35,874 nt of DNA from Bordetella parapertussis (GCA_945911685.1 CAMEAW010000017.1:1-35874), one strand, 5' to 3'. Positions 1-8,732 are shown, numbered from the stretch's first letter. Made by a program: numbers and translations. Notes: generated by a model from the letters alone, not told the origin.

Positions 1-654
1 CGACCCAGGATGAAAGACATGAACCGTGCGCAGGCCCGCCTTTCGCGCACCACGGAGATTTTCGACCGTATCTTCAACGAGTACGGCACGTCTAGGGTGA
101 ATCCCCTCGTGGGCAAGGATGTGACGCATTAACGCCGCTGAGGGTTTGGGTCGAAAACGCCCCAGAAACTGCATTTGTTCGATGCCCCAGAGATGGTCAA
201 AGCAGCGAAGAATCCCTAGATGTTTGAGTACTGCCCGTGCGTAATGCAAGGGGGCATTTGTGACTAAGACTTTGCGCCCGGGTAGGCGGTTGAGCTTATC
301 GCGCAACCCTCGCTCGGCTTTGACTAACGGGGCAACATCAAAAGCATGGCTGTTTTGTAAAAAGGCGTGAGGATCGATGTTGTGATGTCGCACCAAGCCC
401 AGCAGTGTGGCGCCGTAGCGCCGATAGTAATGTGTGCGTAGTTCGCTCGCGGCAGCCTCGTCTAGATCAAGGGTTTTCATGACTGCGGCAGTCATGCCAA
501 TATTGATTTCGCGAAAAATTTTGTGCGAGGTGTCGTGCAGTGTATTGTCGAGGTCAAACAGCCAAACCGGTGCCTGTTGCGCTGTTGGCGTTGAACCAGA
601 AAGCGTATGCCCACCTCGCAAGGGGCGATGTACACCCGCCCGGCGCGAGCGCAC
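1..654 (-). CDS. HAD-family pyrimidine 5'-nucleotidase (3' end cut off by window edge)
   Basis: The reading frame is open from a GTG at 654 down to position 1 with no stop, so the C-terminus is missing. It carries the HAD motifs in order: FDLDNTLHD near residues 33-41 (nucleophile D34 and D36), LVTNAP (motif II), the Lys in RFRPKPSAAL (motif III) and VLVEDTVENLRGA (motif IV). The DLDNT signature and cap region resemble the YjjG/Sdt1-type pyrimidine 5'-nucleotidases that dephosphorylate nucleoside monophosphates. It lies 40 nt downstream of argB on the same strand, a pairing I recall from Bordetella-type genomes. The start is uncertain: GTG 654 has no clear Shine-Dalgarno site, and TTG 621 is an alternative. 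The family is secure; the exact substrate is inferred. Confidence 0.85.
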   Translation of the reverse strand, partial: MRSRRAGVHRPLRGGHTLSGSTPTAQQAPVWLFDLDNTLHDTSHKIFREINIGMTAAVMKTLDLDEAAASELRTHYYRRYGATLLGLVRHHNIDPHAFLQNSHAFDVAPLVKAERGLRDKLNRLPGRKVLVTNAPLHYARAVLKHLGILRCFDHLWGIEQMQFLGRFRPKPSAALMRHILAHEGIHPRRAVLVEDTVENLRGARKAGLRTVHVFHPGS

Positions 655-694
655 CGGGGGGTGCTGAGGAAACCGCAGCCGAGGCACTTGACGC

Positions 695-1594
695 TTAGTT
701 TGATGAAATCATGGTGCCGACGCCGCGGTCGGTCAAGATCTCAAGCAGCAGACAGTGTGGCACACGACCGTCTACGATGTGAACGGATTTCACGCCGTTT
801 CGTGCGGCATCAAGTGCTGACGAAATTTTTGGCAGCATACCGCCTGAGATCGTACCATCGGCAAACAAGGCGTCAATGGTCTTGGCAGAAAGTGAGCGCA
901 TCAGCTTGCCGTCTTTGTCGAGCACGCCTGGCGTGTTGGTCATCATGAGTAGCTTTTCGGCACCTAAGACCTCAGCCATTTTTCCGGCAACGACGTCGGC
1001 ATTAATGTTGTAGGCCAAGCCATCTTCGCCATAGCCGATCGGTGAGATCACCGGAATAAACTGATCGTCTTGTAGGGCTTTGACCACTGCGGGCTCAACG
1101 TGCTCAATGTCACCTACAAAACCGATATCGAGCGGCTTAGAGGGGTCTTCTTTATTGGGCATCAGTAATTTTTTGGCTTGAATCAAACAGCCGTCTTTGC
1201 CAGTTAAACCAACGGCCTTGCCGCCCGCCTCGTTAATCATGAACACGATATCTTGCTGCACTTGGCCGCCTAACACCCATTCAACGACCTCCATGGTATC
1301 GGCATCGGTGACGCGCATACCTTGTATAAACGTACCCTTTTTACCGATGCGGCGCAGAGCCTCGTCAATTTGCGGCCCACCCCCATGCACCACAATGGGG
1401 TTCAGGCCGATCAGCTTGAGCAGTACCACGTCGTGGGCAAAACTACGCTGCAAGACCTCTTCGGTCATGGCGTTGCCACCGTATTTAATGACGATGGTTT
1501 TGCCATGAAAACGCTTAATGTAGGGCAGGCTTTCAGACAAAACTTTTGCAACAACTTCAGGAGGCATCTGCGTGGATTGGGGCTGGCTAGTCAT
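695..1594 (-). CDS. argB: Acetylglutamate kinase
   Basis: This 299-residue protein phosphorylates N-acetyl-L-glutamate with ATP, the second step of arginine biosynthesis, in the cytoplasm. Visible family marks are the phosphate-binding KYGGNAM (37-43), [10 protein letters not shown] (about 68-77), IGFVGDIE, the [13 protein letters not shown] segment and the C-terminal ISGGMLPKI. The N-terminal helix before KYGG is long enough to be the arginine-sensing helix of the feedback-inhibited type, which is an inference from length. The ATG at 1594 is followed by a second in-frame ATG at codon 10. The nucleotidase gene lies 40 nt downstream and may be co-transcribed. No arg-specific operator was recognised in the 82-bp gap to the TlpA-like gene. 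Confidence 0.97.
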   Translation of the reverse strand: MTSQPQSTQMPPEVVAKVLSESLPYIKRFHGKTIVIKYGGNAMTEEVLQRSFAHDVVLLKLIGLNPIVVHGGGPQIDEALRRIGKKGTFIQGMRVTDADTMEVVEWVLGGQVQQDIVFMINEAGGKAVGLTGKDGCLIQAKKLLMPNKEDPSKPLDIGFVGDIEHVEPAVVKALQDDQFIPVISPIGYGEDGLAYNINADVVAGKMAEVLGAEKLLMMTNTPGVLDKDGKLMRSLSAKTIDALFADGTISGGMLPKISSALDAARNGVKSVHIVDGRVPHCLLLEILTDRGVGTMISSN

Positions 1595-1676
1595 AGGGCG
1601 TGTGCAACAGTAAAAGCGTGTTGAGGGAAGTGAGGCGTCAGTGAAATCTAAATAATTGTAGTGCGTAGCGAGCGCA

Positions 1677-2168
1677 TTAGCCCGCTAACGCTTTTTCGAG
1701 CGTGCTGCGAAACTCTGTTTTGTTGTACTCGCCTAAATAGCGCTTGAGTATTTGACCATTTTTGTCAATCAGAAAGGCGATTGGTGTTAGCTTGACATCA
1801 CCGAACGCTCGCGCAACTTGCCCAATTGTATCTAAGGCTACCGGAAAGGGAACTTTACGAGTTTCAACAAAATTGATCACGTAGTTGGCGGGATCGTACT
1901 GCATGGCTACGGCGATGATTTCAAAGCCTCGGGCCTGGTATGTGTTGTAGTTGTCAATGTTGTCAGGCATTTGCGCAACACAGGTGACACAACTGGTTGC
2001 CCAAAACTTGACTAGCACGACTTTGCCACGCAATTCAGACATCTTTAACTGCTTGCCCGAGAGCGTCGAAAACGTGACCTCGGGTGCCTGCGCGAGCGGC
2101 GTCGCAAAGAGCCAGACACCCAGACCACCAAGCGCGATCAATACCGTAGCGCCTAATAATTTTTTCAT
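1677..2168 (-). CDS. TlpA-like thioredoxin-fold protein (membrane-anchored thiol-disulfide oxidoreductase)
   Basis: The 163-residue protein has an N-terminal hydrophobic anchor or signal (about 5-28) followed by a redoxin/TlpA domain. The active site is WATSCVTC (C60, C63), so the CxxC is Val-Thr rather than the common Pro-containing pair. A cis-Pro loop, LTPIAFLID, follows near residue 130. This layout fits a periplasmic reductase of the TlpA/ResA group, possibly serving cytochrome c maturation or envelope thiols; the partner is not identifiable here. Its ATG overlaps the end of the upstream dolP gene by 4 nt (ATGA), so it is probably translationally coupled to the gmhA/diaA-dolP transcript. 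Family confidence is high, specific role low. Confidence 0.88.
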   Translation of the reverse strand: MKKLLGATVLIALGGLGVWLFATPLAQAPEVTFSTLSGKQLKMSELRGKVVLVKFWATSCVTCVAQMPDNIDNYNTYQARGFEIIAVAMQYDPANYVINFVETRKVPFPVALDTIGQVARAFGDVKLTPIAFLIDKNGQILKRYLGEYNKTEFRSTLEKALAG

Positions 2169-2899
2169 TTTATCGGCATGACTTCAACGCCAGCGCCGCT
2201 GGAGGACGCCGCAGCGGCAGGGGCCTCGCCTAAGGGCGTCGTGTTGCTGCTGGTGCTCTTGTTAAAGATGCGATTGGCGTCATCGAGTTTGTTTGCCTCG
2301 GCGGGCGAGATGACTTGAAAGAGTTTGTCAACGCGTTTTACACCGCTGACTTGCGCGGCTGCGGCAGCAGCGAGATCGCCCTCACGTTGGGTGACCAAGC
2401 CCATCAAATACACCACACTGCGGTCTGTCGCGACAACAATGGTGCGCGATGGGATTTCGTTGGTGGTGGCCAACGTTGTCATGACTTTAGAGGTGATCCA
2501 GGTGTCGTTGCTGAGTTCACCAAACGAGGCGGTCTCTTTGACGACGTTGACCTGATTGGATACCGATTTCACGCTTTGGGTTTGGCTTGCGATCTGAGTG
2601 ATTTCGGCCTTGCGATCGTTACCCAACGAATCACCAGTGACGAGTACAACGCCCTGATAGCTAGTGATGTTGACACGCACGCTATCCCCAAATTTCGTGC
2701 GAATCGAATTGGCCACTTTGATTTCGATGGTCTTGTCTTCGACCTGCTGGCCAACGGTGCGGCGATCGACTGCAACAATGCCGGTTGTGGCGGCAGCCCC
2801 ACCAATCATTAGCGGCACGCAGCCTTGTATCAGGACGACCGTGCTGGATAAGGCCAGGCAGAGTGTTAAAGGGCGTACAAAAGGGGCAAGCAGTCTCAT
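2165..2899 (-). CDS. dolP: BON-domain outer-membrane lipoprotein DolP (YraP)
   Basis: The 244-residue precursor has a lipoprotein signal ending in LIQGC (lipid-modified C27), then two BON domains (roughly 55-125 and 130-200), each with the conserved VRVNITSYQG / IVVATDRSVVYL-type strand followed by a Gly. The C-terminus is a low-complexity Ala/Ser tail. DolP is known as an outer-membrane lipoprotein that binds anionic phospholipid and supports envelope integrity and BAM function. Neighbours match the E. coli yraN-diaA-yraP order. Its start overlaps the SIS gene stop by 4 nt and its stop overlaps the TlpA-like start by 4 nt, so the three form a tight unit. Confidence 0.92.
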   Translation of the reverse strand: MRLLAPFVRPLTLCLALSSTVVLIQGCVPLMIGGAAATTGIVAVDRRTVGQQVEDKTIEIKVANSIRTKFGDSVRVNITSYQGVVLVTGDSLGNDRKAEITQIASQTQSVKSVSNQVNVVKETASFGELSNDTWITSKVMTTLATTNEIPSRTIVVATDRSVVYLMGLVTQREGDLAAAAAAQVSGVKRVDKLFQVISPAEANKLDDANRIFNKSTSSNTTPLGEAPAAAASSSGAGVEVMPIK

Positions 2900-3489
2900 G
2901 CGGGGTCTCCGAGTAATAACGTGTCAATGCCATCGCACAGCAGGTGAAGCAACAGAATATGGACTTCTTGAATACGCATGGTGCGCTCGTGTGGCACACA
3001 CAGATGGATATCACTGGGCAGCAGTAAGTTGCCGATGGTGCCACCGCCTTTGCCAGTCAGTGCAATCACTTTCATTTCGCGAGCGTGCGCTGCCTCAATG
3101 GCGAGTTGCACGTTGGCTGAGTTGCCGCTGGTCGAGATTGCGACAAGCACATCACCTGGTTGACCCAGCGCCATGATTTGGCGGGCAAAGATTTGATCAA
3201 AGCCATAGTCGTTACCCACCGCGGTCAAAATCGACGTGTCGGTATTGAGCGCCACGCCAGCGAGGGGCAAGCGGTCGCGTTCGAAGCGACCGACCAACTC
3301 TGCGATGAAGTGCTGTGCATCAGCCGCTGAGCCACCGTTGCCGCAAGCGAGCATTTTGGCGTTGTTGGTGACGCAACCAAAGCACAGGTCAATGGCGCGT
3401 AAGAGCGGAGTTGACAGAACCTGCATGCTGCGCTGAGTGGCAGCCATGTTGTCTTCGAAATGGGCGGTCAGTTTGGCGGCGAGATCCAT
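2896..3489 (-). CDS. SIS-domain isomerase: phosphoheptose isomerase GmhA or DiaA homologue
   Basis: This 197-residue SIS protein could be sedoheptulose-7-phosphate isomerase (GmhA, first step of ADP-heptose synthesis for LPS core) or the DnaA-binding protein DiaA. Position between yraN and dolP matches diaA. Sequence shows both characters: CGNGGSAADAQHF, NDYGF and STSGNSANV resemble GmhA, while ALNTD and LLCDGIDTLL resemble DiaA. The residues corresponding to the GmhA catalytic Glu (E64 in FIAELVGRF) and His (H177 in RIQEVH) are both present, which favours isomerase activity. Another heptose-pathway gene, rfaE2, occurs at 31065. It overlaps dolP by 4 nt and lies 33 nt after yraN. Confidence 0.9.
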   Translation of the reverse strand: MDLAAKLTAHFEDNMAATQRSMQVLSTPLLRAIDLCFGCVTNNAKMLACGNGGSAADAQHFIAELVGRFERDRLPLAGVALNTDTSILTAVGNDYGFDQIFARQIMALGQPGDVLVAISTSGNSANVQLAIEAAHAREMKVIALTGKGGGTIGNLLLPSDIHLCVPHERTMRIQEVHILLLHLLCDGIDTLLLGDPA

Positions 3490-3522
3490 GATGTATGCGT
3501 AAGCGATGAATACTGAATTATC

Positions 3523-4041
3523 TCACTTATCCTGAGGCACGCGAACCGCATCACGATACCAGACAGCCCCTTCGGGCTCGAAGGCGATCACATCAAGCCG
3601 GTAGGTCGGCATCTGTTGGCCAAAATGACGACGCACGAGCGTGGGTAGCCACCATTGGACAGCACGCAAAAAGCGTTGTTGTTTGGTTCTCGACACACTT
3701 GCCGCGGCGCCGCCAAAGCGTCCTGAGGCGCGCTGCCGGACCTCGATAAACACTAGGTTGGCGCCCTCACGTACCACCAAGTCCAGTTCGCCCAACGGGC
3801 AGGCGAGTTGCCGACCGAGTAGCTGGCAGCCGGCCTGCTGCACCAGATGCCAAGCCGCCTGCTCGTAGTGGTCGCCGACTCGCTGACGTGCCGTGCGCCG
3901 AGGCTCATGGGCGATTTCGCCCTGACTGGGTTTGGCGCGCGCTAGTCTGGCGAGCTTACGCTTGCGCGCCTGCAGGGCTTGACGTTGCGACTGTTGCGCA
4001 ATTAAAAAAAAGGCTTCAGGGGGGAATTGATCGGTTGTCAT
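3523..4041 (-). CDS. yraN: YraN family protein (UPF0102, endonuclease-like fold)
   Basis: The protein has 172 residues, about 40 more than E. coli YraN (131). The conserved part begins near residue 52 and holds the nuclease-fold signature GELDLV and FIEVRQRASGRFGGAAASV, followed by KQQRFLRAVQWWL. The ExD / ExK-like spacing of the restriction-endonuclease fold is partly visible (E, D, then E-V-R with Arg replacing Lys). Residues 1-50 form a basic Gln/Arg/Lys-rich extension with no recognised motif. The function is not established in general; it may be a DNA-processing protein. It is divergent from rsmI, and in E. coli lpoA lies between the two; here that gene is absent. Confidence 0.9.
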   Translation of the reverse strand: MTTDQFPPEAFFLIAQQSQRQALQARKRKLARLARAKPSQGEIAHEPRRTARQRVGDHYEQAAWHLVQQAGCQLLGRQLACPLGELDLVVREGANLVFIEVRQRASGRFGGAAASVSRTKQQRFLRAVQWWLPTLVRRHFGQQMPTYRLDVIAFEPEGAVWYRDAVRVPQDK

Positions 4042-4175
4042 AGAAGACTGCAGTCTTGCCTGGAGGGGAGGGCTAGCGGGAGGAGGGCGCGCCGTGTGTC
4101 GTTGTCAGCGGTAAGTCGGGCATCGTGTCGACAGGCGGACTACACTGCCACAATTCCTGTCCTTCGTGTTGCATC

Positions 4176-5117
4176 ATGAGCGAACCTGTCCTACCCGAAG
4201 ATTTGCCCGGCGCCTGGCAGCGCGTCGCAGAGCGCGTCGACGCACAGTCTTGGCCAACCCATGCGCTTTATGTGGTCGCCACGCCGATCGGTAACTTGGG
4301 CGACCTGACGTTGCGCGGGTGGCAGGCGCTCAATCGTGCAGACGTGATCGCGGCCGAAGATACCCGTGCGAGTCGTACGCTCATGGACGCTTGGGGGATC
4401 TCTACCCCCTTGATTGCCGTGCATCGGCATAACGAAGCCAGTGCAGCGGCGGCGATTGTTGAGCGGTTAGTGGCGGGCCAGCGAGTGGCGTTGGTCTCTG
4501 ATGCGGGGTCTCCGGCAGTGAGTGACCCAGGGGGGCGTGTGGTGCAAGCGGTGCACGCCGCTGGGCTTAAGGTCGTACCTCTGCCTGGGCCCAGTGCGGT
4601 GATTGCCGCCCTGATGGCGACCGGTGTCACCACTGATGCGCACCCCGGCTTTGTCTTTGCTGGCTTCGCACCAACTAAATCGATGGCGCGCCAGCGCTGG
4701 ATTCGAACCTGGACCCAACTGCCGGCGGCAACGGTGTTTTATGAGGCGCCTCACCGCATTGTTGCCAGTGTTCAAGATTTACTCGAGGTGTTGGGACCCG
4801 ACCGACAGATCGCCTTCGCACGCGAGCTCACCAAGCGGTTTGAAGAGTTGGCCAGCATGCCACTGGCTCAGGCGCCGGGCTGGCTGACTGCAGATGCTCA
4901 TCGCGAGCAGGGCGAATACGTGGTGGTGGTGTCTGCTCCTGAAGTGGTGATCAGTGCCGAGCTCGACCTTGAGGGCGGTGCGGCGATTGACGCGTGGCTA
5001 GATGCCTTGCTTGAGTCTGTCTCGGTGCGCGACGCGGCACGTATTGCTGCAAAGGCGACCGGTCTGCCCCGCGATACGCTTTACGCCCGCGCCTTGTCGC
5101 GCAAGCCCTCGCAGTAG
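4176..5117 (+). CDS. rsmI: 16S rRNA (cytidine1402-2'-O)-methyltransferase
   Basis: RsmI uses SAM to 2'-O-methylate C1402 in the decoding centre of 16S rRNA. The 313-residue product shows the tetrapyrrole-methylase fold: LYVVATPIGNLGDLTLR near the N-terminus, AAEDTRASRTL, SDAGSPAVSDPG, LPGPSAVIAALMATG, and FYEAPHRI followed by FARELTKRFEE. The frame opens at a GTG at 4125, but I chose ATG 4176 because the extra 17 residues are Cys/His-rich and unlike the family, while 30 residues before LYVVATP is a normal leader length. No strong Shine-Dalgarno site is visible at either start. It is divergent from yraN and its stop lies 13 bp from the stop of the convergent rlpA. Confidence 0.96.
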   Translation: MSEPVLPEDLPGAWQRVAERVDAQSWPTHALYVVATPIGNLGDLTLRGWQALNRADVIAAEDTRASRTLMDAWGISTPLIAVHRHNEASAAAAIVERLVAGQRVALVSDAGSPAVSDPGGRVVQAVHAAGLKVVPLPGPSAVIAALMATGVTTDAHPGFVFAGFAPTKSMARQRWIRTWTQLPAATVFYEAPHRIVASVQDLLEVLGPDRQIAFARELTKRFEELASMPLAQAPGWLTADAHREQGEYVVVVSAPEVVISAELDLEGGAAIDAWLDALLESVSVRDAARIAAKATGLPRDTLYARALSRKPSQ

Positions 5118-5130
5118 GCTGATTCAGCGC

Positions 5131-6258
5131 TTAAGGCGGTGACAAACTTGGCGCAACGCCGGTTGAAGCTTGCACCGGATTGACGGCTTGCACTGCGGCT
5201 TCTCGGCTTGCAAAGGGTCCGATTCTGACGCGGTGCAGATTATTCGTTGTTGGTTCGACGCGTACCGAGGCGCCTAAGTCAGCAGGGATTTGGCTTGAGA
5301 CGCGTGCGGCGAGCGCCTGGGCTTTGCTCGCATCAGAAAAGGCGCCGAGCTGTAAATACATACTGCCTGGTGCAGCTGGCGTGTTAGTGAACGTGTTGGC
5401 GACCACGCTCGGGTTGCTGGCGGGTGCACTGACGTTGCTGGGTATGAGCGGCGGCACGGCAGATGAGGCCGTGGTTGCAGACGACGGCGGTAAGGCTGCT
5501 GTGCTGTTGACTCGCATCGCCCACGACGCTGACGCTGGCGGTGCAGTTAAGGCAAGTGGCGCAGTCGTCTGGCTGTCGTTGGCAGGCTCAGTTTGAGCCG
5601 CCATCGGATGAGGGTCGACCAGCGCCTGTGTGGCGACGACAGGTCTCACGGGAGCACTGGTTGCCGTCGCAACATTCACCGCTGCGGGTGCTGACTGCCA
5701 GTTGCGAATTTGGTCAGGAGTAATTCGCTCAACGACGACCTCGGCACTGCCTGGGCCAAGCATGCCCAGTTTGTAGGCAGCGACATACGATAAATCAATG
5801 ACGCGGTCATTTAAAAAGGGCCCACGGTCGTTGACCCGCACCACGACGCTTTTACCATTTGAGACGCGCGTGACGCGTGCGTAGCTGGGTAAGGGCAAGG
5901 TTGGGTGTGCGGCTGTCATGCCATACATGTTGTAGCGCTCGCCGTTGGCAGTCGAGTTGCCATGAAATTTTTTGCCATACCAAGAGGCGCGTCCTTGCAC
6001 CCTGTAAGGCCCTCCGCTCATGTCTGGCGTGTATGTTTTGCCAAACACAACGTAGGGCTTGCCGTTGCTGGGTGCGAAGGGTTCGATCCTGGGTACCGCG
6101 TCGGGCACTGCATCGAGGTTGGCAGGGGGATTTGCATCGGGGCCGTCATCAAGATAATAGCCGCCCCCGCGTCTGGCCCCGCCCGCACACGCCGCAAGCA
6201 GTGTGACAACAAGACAGACACACACCAACCGCCCAATGCGGATGACGGTGTCGTGCAT
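5131..6258 (-). CDS. rlpA: RlpA-type septal lytic transglycosylase lipoprotein with SPOR domain
   Basis: The 375-residue precursor has a lipoprotein signal ending LLAAC (C24). The double-psi beta-barrel domain (about 85-180) contains GRASWYGKKFHGNSTANGE, YGMTAAHPTLPLPS and VRVNDRGPF; the Asp of the last motif matches the residue implicated in Pseudomonas RlpA catalysis. A Pro/Ala/Ser/Thr-rich linker (about 185-295) leads to a C-terminal SPOR domain (about 298-372), which binds denuded glycan at the septum. This supports a role in cleaving glycan strands during daughter-cell separation. The start codon shares a base with the rapZ stop (TAATG), so translation is probably coupled. Confidence 0.93.
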   Translation of the reverse strand: MHDTVIRIGRLVCVCLVVTLLAACAGGARRGGGYYLDDGPDANPPANLDAVPDAVPRIEPFAPSNGKPYVVFGKTYTPDMSGGPYRVQGRASWYGKKFHGNSTANGERYNMYGMTAAHPTLPLPSYARVTRVSNGKSVVVRVNDRGPFLNDRVIDLSYVAAYKLGMLGPGSAEVVVERITPDQIRNWQSAPAAVNVATATSAPVRPVVATQALVDPHPMAAQTEPANDSQTTAPLALTAPPASASWAMRVNSTAALPPSSATTASSAVPPLIPSNVSAPASNPSVVANTFTNTPAAPGSMYLQLGAFSDASKAQALAARVSSQIPADLGASVRVEPTTNNLHRVRIGPFASREAAVQAVNPVQASTGVAPSLSPP

Positions 6259-7130
6259 TAGCTCAGCCCAGGCTGGTTACGATGCCGCACCAGCAATTGA
6301 GTGTGTTCAGCGAAATGACGCGCAAGTGCTTCAACCACATAGACGGAGCGGTGTTTGCCGCCCGTGCAGCCGATCGCTACTGTCAAGTAGCTGCGGGTGT
6401 CCTCTGTGTAGCGCGGTAGCCACTTACGGATAAAACCTTCAATATCGGCGACCATCTGCTGCACATCGTCAGAGCCGGCTAGCCAGTCGGCAACCGGCTG
6501 GTCGCGGCCTGTCAGCGGACGCAAGACCGGGTCGTAGTGCGGATTGGGTAGACAACGCACATCGAACACCATGTCGGCATCGCGCGGGACCCCGTGTTTG
6601 AAGGCGAAGGACTCAAAGGTGAGCACTAAAGGGCTGCGATCCGCTTGTACTAAGTCGCGTACCCAAGCACGGAGCTGACCAGGGGTGAGCCCAGAGGTAT
6701 CGATCACTTGTCCTTGGCTGCGCAGCGGATCTAAGAGCTCGCGCTCTTGGGCGATACAGTCTTCGAGTGAGAGCACCTTGCCTTTTTTGCGCATGCGATC
6801 TGACAGTGGGTGGCGGCGTCGTGATTCGGCGTAGCGTTGCAGTAACGTTTCATCGGTCGCCTCAAGAAAGACGACGCGTAATTGTGTATTGCCAGCGCGC
6901 AGCGCCGTGATGATTTCGGGAAGTTCGCCAAGCTCATCGGCAGAGCGAGCATCAATCGCAACGGCAATGCGCTCGCCAGTATTGTCGCGACGTGAGGTAA
7001 TAAATTCGTGTAAAAACCGTACAGGTAGGTTGTCGACACAGGTGTAGTCGGTATCTTCGAGCATACGCAGCGCTACCGATTTGCCAGAGCCAGAGATGCC
7101 CGTAATTAAGACAACGTTAAGCGCGCCCAT
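6258..7130 (-). CDS. rapZ: RNase adapter protein RapZ
   Basis: This 290-residue protein has an N-terminal P-loop domain (Walker A GISGSGKS at 11-18, then ALRMLEDTDYTCVDNLP) and a C-terminal domain with SFAFKHGVPRDADMVFDVR, LPNPHYDPVLRPLTG and GCTGGKHRSVYVVE. These are hallmark RapZ segments. In E. coli RapZ delivers the small RNA GlmZ to RNase E and thereby sets GlmS (amino-sugar) supply for the cell wall; whether a GlmZ-like RNA exists here cannot be seen. It starts directly after the hprK stop with no intergenic base, and its stop overlaps the rlpA start, so hprK-rapZ-rlpA look like one translation unit. Confidence 0.97.
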   Translation of the reverse strand: MGALNVVLITGISGSGKSVALRMLEDTDYTCVDNLPVRFLHEFITSRRDNTGERIAVAIDARSADELGELPEIITALRAGNTQLRVVFLEATDETLLQRYAESRRRHPLSDRMRKKGKVLSLEDCIAQERELLDPLRSQGQVIDTSGLTPGQLRAWVRDLVQADRSPLVLTFESFAFKHGVPRDADMVFDVRCLPNPHYDPVLRPLTGRDQPVADWLAGSDDVQQMVADIEGFIRKWLPRYTEDTRSYLTVAIGCTGGKHRSVYVVEALARHFAEHTQLLVRHRNQPGLS

Positions 7131-8057
7131 TTAAGTGTTGCCTTGTGCAATGGCTGCGGCTTGGCGTTCCATGAACTCAGTCAGGGTGTCAATCCCGCGT
7201 AATTTCAGAATGGTGTTGCGTACTGCCGCCTCGACGAGTACGGCTAAATTGCGACCGGCAGCGACCTGCAGCATGACTTTACGAATCGGACAGCCGAGCA
7301 TCTCTTGGGTCATGTCTTGGAGTGGCAGTCGTTCAAACTTATCTTGCGCTGTGGCGCGAACCAGGTGCACGATTAGTTTTAGTTTCATTTTTCGACGCAC
7401 TGAGGTCTCGCCAAAAATCGTTCGGATATTGAGTAGTCCTAGTCCCCGCACTTCAAGCATATTTTGGAGTAGCGCTGGACAGTGCCCGTCAATCACGTGG
7501 GGAGACGTGCGTGAGAGCTCGACGGCGTCATCGGCGACTAAGCCGTGACCACGTGAAATCAACTCAAGTGCTAGCTCGCTTTTGCCCAAGCCAGATTCAC
7601 CGGTAATCAACACACCTAAACCGAGAACATCCATAAATACTCCATGAACGGTCGTGACGGGCGCCAGGCGGCGACTGAGATAAATCCGCAGTAAGTCGAT
7701 GAGTTGTGCGGCGTGTACGGTGGTCGTCAACAGGGGAACATGATTGCGGTCGCACTCTTGGATCAGGTCTTCGGTCGCCGTTAAGCCATCGGCAATCAGA
7801 ATCGCAGGGACACCGCCCGCTAACAACTCTTCAAGGTGATGGACGCGCCGGCGTGTATCAAAGCGCGTGTAATAAGCCATTTCTTCGCGACCGAACACCT
7901 GAATGCGCGAGGGGTGGATCAAGTTTAAATGACCGATCAGATCGGCCGCTGCCATGCCGTTGTCGGGGATGCGACGATCGGCTGCAGACTGACCAGCCAC
8001 CCAATTGAAGGAGATGTCTTCAATATTGTCGTCTACTAAATCTTGCACCGTCAGCAT
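7131..8057 (-). CDS. hprK: HPr kinase/phosphorylase
   Basis: The 308-residue bifunctional enzyme phosphorylates and dephosphorylates the regulatory serine of HPr. The N-terminal domain covers about 1-125. The catalytic domain has the HGV histidine near 139, Walker A GESGLGKS (153-160), LVADDAVEL, and the HprK signature [15 protein letters not shown] (about 203-217). In proteobacteria hprK typically accompanies an incomplete, regulatory PTS with ptsN, and that is the case here. HPr and enzyme I are not in this window. It follows ptsN by 39 nt and abuts rapZ. Confidence 0.97.
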   Translation of the reverse strand: MLTVQDLVDDNIEDISFNWVAGQSAADRRIPDNGMAAADLIGHLNLIHPSRIQVFGREEMAYYTRFDTRRRVHHLEELLAGGVPAILIADGLTATEDLIQECDRNHVPLLTTTVHAAQLIDLLRIYLSRRLAPVTTVHGVFMDVLGLGVLITGESGLGKSELALELISRGHGLVADDAVELSRTSPHVIDGHCPALLQNMLEVRGLGLLNIRTIFGETSVRRKMKLKLIVHLVRATAQDKFERLPLQDMTQEMLGCPIRKVMLQVAAGRNLAVLVEAAVRNTILKLRGIDTLTEFMERQAAAIAQGNT

Positions 8058-8096
8058 AGCGGCTCCGTGGGGTTAAGCGAGTGTACCTGTCGGTGT

Positions 8097-8552
8097 TTAG
8101 ACCAAGCCTGTCGTGAGCAGTCGGTGCACCACAGTGATATCGGTTTCGCGCGCCAAGGCCAGACGAAAACTGTCGTCTGAAAATAATTGTGCGACCTCGG
8201 CTAGTATATCTAGATGTTGTTGCGCGTCGCTTTCTGGCGCCAGCAGAAACAGAAGCTGATTCACTGGTAACCCGTCTGGGGCTTCAAAGGCGATTGGGTT
8301 GGCTAGCCTAAAAAAAGCCGCCACCGAGTGATTGAGCCCTTTGACTCGCCCGTGCGGCACGGCAATGCCGGCCCCCAACCCCGTTGAGCCCAGGCGCTCG
8401 CGCGAAAACAAACTTTCGTAGATTGCGGCGCGCTCAAGCCCGTGTTTGTTTTCAAACAAAAGACCGGCTTGTTCGAATACCCGCTTTTTACTGGTGACCG
8501 CCAGTTCAAGCACAATATTTTCGACTGGCAAGATGCGTGACAAAAGTTTCAT
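8097..8552 (-). CDS. ptsN: Nitrogen-regulatory PTS EIIA component (EIIA-Ntr)
   Basis: The 151-residue product is a single EIIA domain of the fructose/Ntr type. The phosphoacceptor is H67 in GIAVPHGRVKG; other landmarks are LLFENKHGL, FSRERLGSTGLG and LLFLLAPESDAQQHLDIL. It is a regulatory phosphocarrier (potassium transport, stringent response and related targets in other bacteria), not a sugar transporter. The frame extends upstream to 8684, but I chose ATG 8552 because it gives the standard length and MKLLSRILP matches family starts; the extra 44 codons run through a hairpin at 8670-8701. It lies between hpf and hprK as in many betaproteobacteria. Confidence 0.96.
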   Translation of the reverse strand: MKLLSRILPVENIVLELAVTSKKRVFEQAGLLFENKHGLERAAIYESLFSRERLGSTGLGAGIAVPHGRVKGLNHSVAAFFRLANPIAFEAPDGLPVNQLLFLLAPESDAQQHLDILAEVAQLFSDDSFRLALARETDITVVHRLLTTGLV

Positions 8553-8669
8553 GAATTGATTATATGACGCGGCATTTGAAGTGTGAGCGACAGTTTGACA
8601 GGCTTGCTGAGCCAGGTCTACCGGCCAACCAGTCGATTTTTCGGGGATGTCGGGGCGCCGAAAAGGCTT

Positions 8670-8701
8670 GCCCCCAAGTTGCAAGGCATTGACTTGGGGG
8701 C
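8670..8701 (-). terminator. Perfect 10-bp stem-loop in the hpf-ptsN spacer
   Basis: The arms GCCCCCAAGT (8670-8679) and ACTTGGGGGC (8692-8701) pair perfectly around a 12-nt loop. Read on the minus strand the stem follows hpf by about 30 nt and is followed by a short T4 run after a few bases, so it could be a weak terminator, a pause site or an RNA-stabilising hairpin that sets the hpf:ptsN transcript ratio. The structure is directly visible; its function is inferred. Confidence 0.55.
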
Positions 8702-8732
8702 TGTTGAGCTTCGTGCCGCTAGAAGTTAGAAC

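Noticed and set aside
2315..2812. A 165-codon plus-strand frame opposite dolP
   Set aside because: It is antisense to two BON domains whose reading frame is clearly conserved; no start signal was seen.
4042..4175. Possible RNase P RNA (rnpB) between yraN and rsmI, as occurs near rsmI in some genomes
   Set aside because: The gap is only 134 bp and lacks the conserved RNase P core motifs; an rnpB gene needs more than 300 bp.
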